Source: Setoptus koraiensis
Taxonomy: Eukaryota > Arthropoda
Length of the DNA: 64,000 bases
NCBI GenBank assembly: GCA_048013815.1
Contig: CM106586.1
Span: forward strand, 9,920,001 to 9,984,000
Direction of reading: 5' to 3'
This document shows, piece by piece, positions 57,169-64,000 of this stretch (position 1 is its first letter; the number at the start of each line of letters is the position of its first letter). The position numbers and the translations under genes were made by a program. Below the pieces are notes generated by a model, which was not told the origin of the DNA, ran no database searches, and saw nothing but the letters and a program-made list of their open reading frames with translations.

Positions 57169-60100
57169 GTAAGTTAGCGGCCGTTGCAGCTTCTTTCGCT
57201 GCTATCTATATGCATTTAAATATACTAATTGTTATAATAATATTATCAGTATCTTACAAATTGGCCGTAGTTTACTGCTAATTATCCATGCATCCTTGTC
57301 GCCTATGTAAGTATTTATATGACTGGCTATGTTCATTTATTATCTCTTCTTTTTTTACGCACGTCGTGCAATAATTCACTCGATGATTTGTGTTTTTATC
57401 TGGCTTCGTTTCGGTTTTAAAATAGAGCTCGATCGTTCACTTTTTTCTTTCTTGCCTCTATTGCTTATGGCTCGCTAATGATGCCGCTTGCCAAGAATTT
57501 ATGCGCTGGGCGAAGGGGGATCAGGGTTAAGATTGATTAATTGCGCACACAATTGGATACAATGAAGTGTGCTGCCAGCATCAGATCATGATTGCAGAAA
57601 TAAAACCACATCTAGGTGCGCAATTGGTCAATGGGACGATGATCGATTCCACCATCAAAGACCGATCAGAACTACCAGAGAGCGGCTCAGTTATCTGCTA
57701 TTTGTAAACACATAAATGGGATGCAAGATAAAAAGATGATGTTAATGAAAGTGTAATGGGTAGTAGGTGTTATCGTGCTTGTAACTACTAATGGTTATTC
57801 ATTCAGTTATATTTTAGACAAATCTTCTTCTCCAACTGGGAGATATGACCAAATCATGAGGGTAGAGATCAATTTATCTAGCTAGTTCTGAGTGTTTGTG
57901 TGTGCGAGTTGTAGTTAGTTTAGTTTTTTCTTCTTTCGCTTCAAGTCATCGAGGCATCGTAACGCCGGTTGTAGTTCAGTTGTATGTTCACTTGCGTAAT
58001 ATGTATATATTCAATTAACAAGTGCAAAAAGTAAGCAACCAGTTTATGGATAATCAATACCTGCACTTCGATTATTCAAAGCGGTAAGCTAACCCACATT
58101 CTGGTAGCTACTGTACGATCGCTTACCGGGGAGTAAGTTATATCTAGGAGCATGTACATTAGCGTTCGTGTTTCACTGTCCAGTTAGCTAACTGGCAGTA
58201 AATAGTCTGTCTGAAATATAGGTACAAGGCAGCAAGTGTGGAATTGCCAGATAGATCAGCACGATTTTTCTGCTTGCTGTCCATTTGGCGAGGTATGAGC
58301 ATACATGTTACGTATGTTTTGCCTATCATGAAGGGCCGATTCATTAGTACGAATGCAGTATGTAAAGAATTGCAAATTCCTCTACTCATAATGGTCGTCG
58401 TCGTCGTCATCGACGACGCCGTCGCAAGCTATTAAATTGCACGATGCTTTTAATTTACATATAATTGATTTTCAATCTTGAATTTCTTGTCGAGACTTCG
58501 TTAGTTTTGGTAATTAATGTAGCTGTTGTGGCAATTAAGTGCCAGTGGTAGCTGTGTTAGCGAATAGGCCAGGTGATGCCAGGTGAAGTGTTCTCGACAG
58601 CTACTTTCTTCTCTTGTGTGTGACCTCATGTGCTCATACAACGAACCGAGACTGCTAGATCAACTAACAATCATGCTGATTAGAGGAGTTTCGCATCAAT
58701 TTTGATTATCCGCTGAGTTCGATGGATTTCACTTCAAAAGCGACGCTGCCAATAGTTGATGCCTCTGGTCGGGCTTGCTGTTTTCAAACAATCGTGATTT
58801 CAGTTAATCAAGCTCCTCTGAACAAGTAGCCACATAACACCCTGTCCAGAGGAAGGAAAATTCAATCCAACTACCTCTACCTCTCTATCTCTCCCTGCGA
58901 TGCATGGGCCACGGGGATTATGCAGATTGCAGCAAGTAGATATTGTTGCTGGTTCGGGGAAGGAGGTGAAAGAATAAATGTCGTCGTGGCCAACAATAAC
59001 AGGGGATGGCTCTTGGGTAACCAACGACGTATTTTCGCCAAATAATTATCAAGTATCTCTCTCCGCCCTCTCTCTCTCCCTCTCTCTCTCTCTCGATTTT
59101 AAATTTGCCCATGATTAACCTATGAGCAAGACACATAGTGGTTACATCGTGATGTGGAAAAGTATTTGATCGAGGATGGCCGTCATTGTTGTGTGCGAGT
59201 GAATGGTCGCTGTTGATTAGTTCAATTGGTATCTCACAATAAACAACTCACACAGTTCAATTAATTTGCATAAGCTGATAGAGATAAAGATTATAGTCTT
59301 TTCGTTATGCACAATTTTCGTCACGCTTCGTCCCTTCAATTTTCAGACTGTTATCTGCTTCGAATGGGCGACAAGGCAGACTTTTTTGTTTGACACGAAA
59401 AGTGTGGTTTTGCACCAGACGATAGGTCATTGTTGTCATCAATGTGTTATTTCATTCTCCCACCCTCGTTGATAATCTTGGTGGTGATTTACCTTTATCT
59501 TGTTGTGTGTAACAAGAAACTCGCTCTTTTAGAAGTGGCTATCGCCAAAAAGAATAGCTGGCTTTTTAGTTCAGCTCACTCAGCTAACTGAAAGTATCGC
59601 CAGATAAGCCTTATTGATTCAAGTTGCTGGGGGCTCGGCTATCTCAGATGTTGATGATGATGGATGATTGGCGATAAGATGACTCGCCATGGTAGCCACC
59701 GGGGAAAGTATCCGCCAGCCAGACGCGGTAGCACGATAAGGCTCGCCAGGCGCTGCTGTTTGATATTTTCCGCCGTCAAGTTGCGTAACCTGGGAGATTT
59801 TGGCTAACATTGATATCATTGTCAATATTATGGTGAAATACGTATCGCCGACATACGTACACGCAGGACATTTTATGAATTTTCCAACTGAATTTGCACA
59901 CACGCCAGTTACATAACTATGCTCAGGTTGGGCAAAGTTAACAAGCCGCCACTGAGTATCACACATAGCTCGTACATTTGATTTTGACGAGAAACCAATT
60001 GGACAGGCTGTTTGAATATATTATGATGCATGGCAAATTTTGAGATTCTCATCGAGACTCTCAGTTCAGGCAGTTCAATCAGTGGAGCAGTGGTTGCGTG

Positions 60101-61193
60101 CTCACAAGTTGTCAGTGATATTTTTATCTACTTCCAATACCTATATGTATTATGCAAATATGATATTACATGTGTATTTGTTTACGTGGCTCACATTATT
60201 ACATGTTGCCACATGTGTGTGCAGTTGGTGATCTAATATAGATTGCATTGTGGTCGGGCCTCCACCAATATCGTGGGCACATCAGTCGACGCTATGTCGA
60301 AGATATAATATGTGTGTGTGTGTGTCGCAAGTGGAGTAGTTTTAGATGTTTCCAATGATAGACAGATTGCGCTTGAGTAGTCTCGCGAGATTCGCCCGCT
60401 TCTGTTCCCCTCAATAACAATTACATCATACACTGACATTGCTTGGCTGGCGGTATTTATATTTATATCTTTACACTGGCGTGTGTATGTTTTGTGCAGT
60501 TGTTGTTTACATGTTACATACATATAACATGTATGTTACATGATGTAAGCAGTCAGTGTAAGCAGTTTACTGACCCGCCGAGATTACGTTTGCGTCTGAT
60601 TATACACACACGCATAATCACATAACGAACGAGATAATTACCGTCTATATGGACGCAATAACTTGCATGAAAATAGAAAGGGGAAATGCTGATCTACTTA
60701 CTGATGCGATTGCCGGCGGTCGTTTACGAGTTGCTTGCTCAATTGTCTTCTTCGGTGGCTGGAATAATTCAATATGGCCGATTCCGGCGAGTGCACACAA
60801 TCTTGTGGAGCACACTTGCACTTGGATGTCCGTTTGGCCGGTTACACTCGCAAGGTGGCTGTCCCTTCATCTGGTGCAATCTCCAGTGTGTCCAGATCTG
60901 TCCAGTGTATCATTGCACAAATGTTAACATTATTTAAAATACAAAAATAATTGCTGCAAATTAGAGATAGATTGATCACTTTGGGAGGGATAATGATGGC
61001 AATGCTACTGTGATACTTGTGGCGATAAAAATAAATAAATAAACAGAACGTCTCCGTGGACAGCACATCGGAAAATGGGGCGGATTTCGGGTATTACACG
61101 GGCAGTGTCGGTTAGCGTCACCCACCAACCGATGCCAGCAGACTGGTAGCGCACGCGCGCAGCCAGCCCCAAACTCTTTCTGTGCGCTTTTTG

Positions 61194-61240
61194 GTGCGCG
61201 CGCGCACGAGATAAAATAGGGCTCCCTGTTAGGGAGTCCC
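61194..61240. repeat. Alternating CG palindrome and adjacent hairpin
   Basis: GTGCGCGCGCGCAC at 61194-61207 is a perfect 14-bp palindrome of alternating purine/pyrimidine (Z-DNA prone), with a related GCGCACGCGCGC at 61150-61161. GGGCTCCCT (61219-61227) and AGGGAGTCCC (61231-61240) form a 9-bp stem with one extra T, and TAGGGAGC follows. Confidence 0.7.
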
Positions 61241-64000
61241 TAAGTAGGGAGCAGCGTGGCCAGGCATTACTCCAAATATTACATACACATATCCAGATAT
61301 TGCTGTGACTTCCACGCCGCTCTGCTGCACTAAAATATATTGGGCCAGATATTATGTAATAATAATAATGGTATCTGTATACTTTATGTTTATTGGAGTA
61401 TTTGTAGTTATTTATTTATTGTTATTATGGCAAAAGGCGTGTCGAATGGTCAGGCGACGACGCAGCAGAGACGACTTCTAGCGCGCCAGGCCAACAAAAA
61501 CAAAGGCCAACAAAAACAATGGCCGCCTGATTGATGCCAGCCATTCGCTGGCTCAATTTAAACCCCATTCTGGCCAGCAATACCCCAACTTGACAGCTCG
61601 CATTCTAGCCAGCGATACCCCAACTTGGCAACCCGGCTGTCGCAACTGATATTGGGGTATTCCGTTGCCCACTTTCTTTTTTTTTTTAATTCCTCTCCAT
61701 TCCATGCTGCTCGGCGGCCAGATTGCCCCATCACAAATAGACTGGGGATAATCTAATAAAAGAGAGAAACATTTCTTCTGTACAGTGCAGACTATTATCG
61801 AGCAGTGCAAGTAAAACATGACGACCATTGTCATTTTGGACAGGCCAGGAAATTCGCGGAGAAATTCATCGGACGAGCCGAGCACGACGCAATCACTTTC
61901 ATGGGCCTATCACAACAAAACAACGAAATAAAAAACTGTTTCAGCCGGGCCCGCAGTCACGCCAAACAAACTAGCGGATCACTTGCGCCGAGATATTCCT
62001 CAAGGAGAGAGCTATCGCAAACGGGGGACGCTATCAATGATGATCTAAATTGCAACGGTTCCCCCTATCCCCTATTTCTTATGCCTTGTATTTTGCTACC
62101 CTCGTATTTCTCTACGCCACTGAGGACCATTGGCGGCTGCCGTTGCAGTAGCAGCAGAGGCAGCAGTTTGTGCTCGCATGGCAATAAATCTTGTAGTGCC
62201 GCCGATGGTCACAGATGCTATGAAACAACAGCTACAACTTAATAATCGATGTTCTCTTGCCGGCCAGTCGTCCAAGTCACAAGTTAGCAACGGCAGCAAT
62301 ATATAACAAGAGAGTACTGCCGCCGATATTGTCGATAATTTGCTGCTTCAATGCGATTGATGCCAGCAGCGTCTATGCGTACAACTTCCGGCATGGCGCA
62401 CGGCCACCGTCTGGGGCCCCCGAACGAGAGTTGCCGACCAGCCGGCCGGCCAGCTAGCGTCAACTGCGTGCGATGATAATGCAGACAGAATACATGGGTT
62501 CACTAATCTAAGCCCAGTCAATGACCCAATGTGGCCCGACATGGAATTGTCAACTGTGCCATTTAGAAAACTAAAGGCTTGCATGCACAGTTGTAGACAT
62601 GCAGTTGTAGACGGACTTTGGAAGGGGCCAAAAATGGCTCAATTGCACTGGCGTGGACTTGCGATCCGTCGGACATTCGATTAATGTCATTTGGAACGAT
62701 TTGCGCTCCAAGCGGCTGCACCGTAATCAGGCCTGGCATTCCAAGAGCAAACACTCGACATATAGCCCGTCGCGATGGATCATGATGGGCGCTGATGGCG
62801 GCGTCGGCCGTTGACGGCAGCGTCGACGTGGGTTGCGCCGGGCAAATGTCCATTTTCATTAGGGGAGCCAGCATAAATGGAAATTAATTCATTTCGCTGG
62901 TTGTTGATCACTTGAGTAGTGTGCGGAAATCACTCAAAAGTCAGACACTTGGCGGCAAGCGGCGCTGGCGCTACTGGGCTGAAAAATGGTAGCCAGTTCA
63001 GTTTTATGCTGGCAGTATAAGTATAAGAACATTAATGGCGGCACCAGCGAACGCGCTTGATGCGGACGGACAGTCAGCGGGACTGACCGGCCGACCGGAG
63101 CGCTGGCCGACCGACCGACTGACTGACGGGCGCACGGCTGACAAACCATTCAAACTGTTCGGAGGGACAGCGGCCAACACGAGACCGTTTCGTGCTGGCC
63201 CGTTCCGTGCTGTCGGCCGGCGGGGCCTCTTGTTGTCACGTGCCAGCGTGTCCGCGACATGGCCGGCTGTCCAATTGCTGGCCATCATCTCATCGGTGGC
63301 GGTGGTGAGTGCAAAGTCAAGTTTACCACACCGCATTCATGTTGCGTAACTCGTGACGACTTGCGACTGGCGACATAACTACCATTGGCGGTGTCAGCAT
63401 AAACACAAGAATTCTCTCTCGCTCTTTTATTCTGGGCCCCACACACATTGGCCGTTGGCGCACACTATGAGACACACACAAGCCTGGGCCTGGGCTGCCT
63501 TTGTCGGACAGCCTCAATTCGGACATGCCAGACAATTATTGCACGGAGCTCTATTGTTGTCACTGGCGCTGCGCTCGGTTATCATCATCATGGTTGGCAG
63601 TCGCGCCAGCCAGAGGAATCGCCGCCCAGAATGAACACCCGCGGGCGACAATTGTCAGCGCCCGAATGATGAACAGGCAAAAGTTTGAAAAGGGCCGATG
63701 CAAATGATTGAGTTGTACATCGAGGAACAAGCAATAGAGATAAAACACGATAACACGACAACAACAATATTAACCGCACACCAGCGCACCTAACATGACT
63801 TTACCAGAGACAGACAGAGGGAGAGAGAGTTGGTTTAGCTAACGCACCAGACCACTATTGGGGTGTCGAGTAAAAAGTTCAACGTTGATCGGCCCGCGAA
63901 TGAATCAAAATATACGCGCTGGTGATGAATAGTTTTAGGTGGGACGTGCACCAGTTTACACTTTTTATTCCCGTTATCATACCGTTAACTGTTTCGAATC

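Larger units (their letters stand above)
56581..64000. other. Region without a confident gene; probable 5' part of the KIF26-like gene
   Basis: No frame on either strand shows a recognisable domain. The stretch to about 61 kb is AT-rich; from about 61.1 kb GC-rich simple DNA with GGCCGGCC returns. Contents seen: a plus-strand TATA/initiator candidate at 57054-57085, a GT run near 60308-60325, CT runs near 59055-59095, and palindromes near 61194-61240. Upstream exons of the minus-strand kinesin are expected here but could not be fixed. Confidence 0.45.

Noticed and set aside
60702-60763. Possible 62-nt upstream kinesin exon on the minus strand (acceptor ATTCCAG, donor GTAAGT, phase 2)
   Set aside because: The phase fits the candidate acceptor at 56627, but the peptide has no conserved features and such splice-like pairs are common; kept out of the gene model.
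61805-62242. 145-codon plus-strand frame
   Set aside because: No signal peptide, domain or family resemblance; ends in a GCAGTAGCAGC-type simple stretch. Probably chance.
63035-63349. Frame with a signal-peptide-like core (LLAIISSVAVVS) ending near a GTGGTGAGT donor
   Set aside because: Considered as a second exon for the TATA promoter at 57054, but the phase and 6-kb distance give no support and nothing conserved follows.

Overview
The window is nuclear DNA of an arthropod. The gene set is a midline/H15-type Tbx20 T-box factor, an IP3 receptor, a GH18 chitinase-like protein, an NHERF/Sip1 PDZ scaffold, a KIF26/VAB-8-type kinesin and SERF. Genes have very few introns (0 to 2 seen per gene), and the long non-coding stretches are GC-rich and cryptically simple. 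This would fit a compact chelicerate genome such as an acariform mite, but that placement is inference. No prokaryotic, viral or obvious transposon genes were seen. Everything here was read by eye; no search or alignment program was run.

Layout. 1-11.2 kb is gene-free, full of short-unit tandem arrays and inverted repeats, and presumably holds regulatory DNA of the T-box gene. 11.18-13.27 kb (+) is a one-exon Tbx20 homologue. 13.54-13.90 kb (-) is a two-exon SERF gene that converges on it. 16.12-24.73 kb (+) is a nearly intronless IP3 receptor, divergent from SERF. 25.13-26.75 kb (+) is a two-exon secreted GH18 protein. 26.75-36.34 kb is gene-free simple-sequence DNA. 36.34-46.76 kb (+) is the PDZ scaffold, with its PDZ exon and its C-terminal exon separated by a 9-kb intron of the same simple-sequence DNA. 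47.62-48.71 kb (-) is an unrecognised protein with a PCNA-binding PIP box and SUMO-interaction-like motifs, tail-to-tail with the scaffold. 49.56-56.58 kb (-) is a KIF26/VAB-8-like kinesin with a degenerate ATP site, assembled here from three exons whose phases agree. 56.6-64 kb is AT-richer DNA with no convincing gene; it probably holds the 5' part of the kinesin gene, and it contains one good plus-strand TATA promoter candidate.

These are ordinary, independent animal genes rather than an operon or a cassette. The Tbx20 homologue acts in transcription and the IP3 receptor in ER calcium release. The scaffold would link membrane proteins to the cortical cytoskeleton, the GH18 protein is secreted, and the KIF26-like protein would act in microtubule or migration signalling.

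The most unusual points are the kinesin's lost Walker lysine, a low-complexity insertion inside the T-box, an IP3 receptor without the usual C-terminal coiled coil, the PIP-plus-SIM protein, and the dense population of near-perfect hairpins and short tandem arrays in the gene-free DNA.
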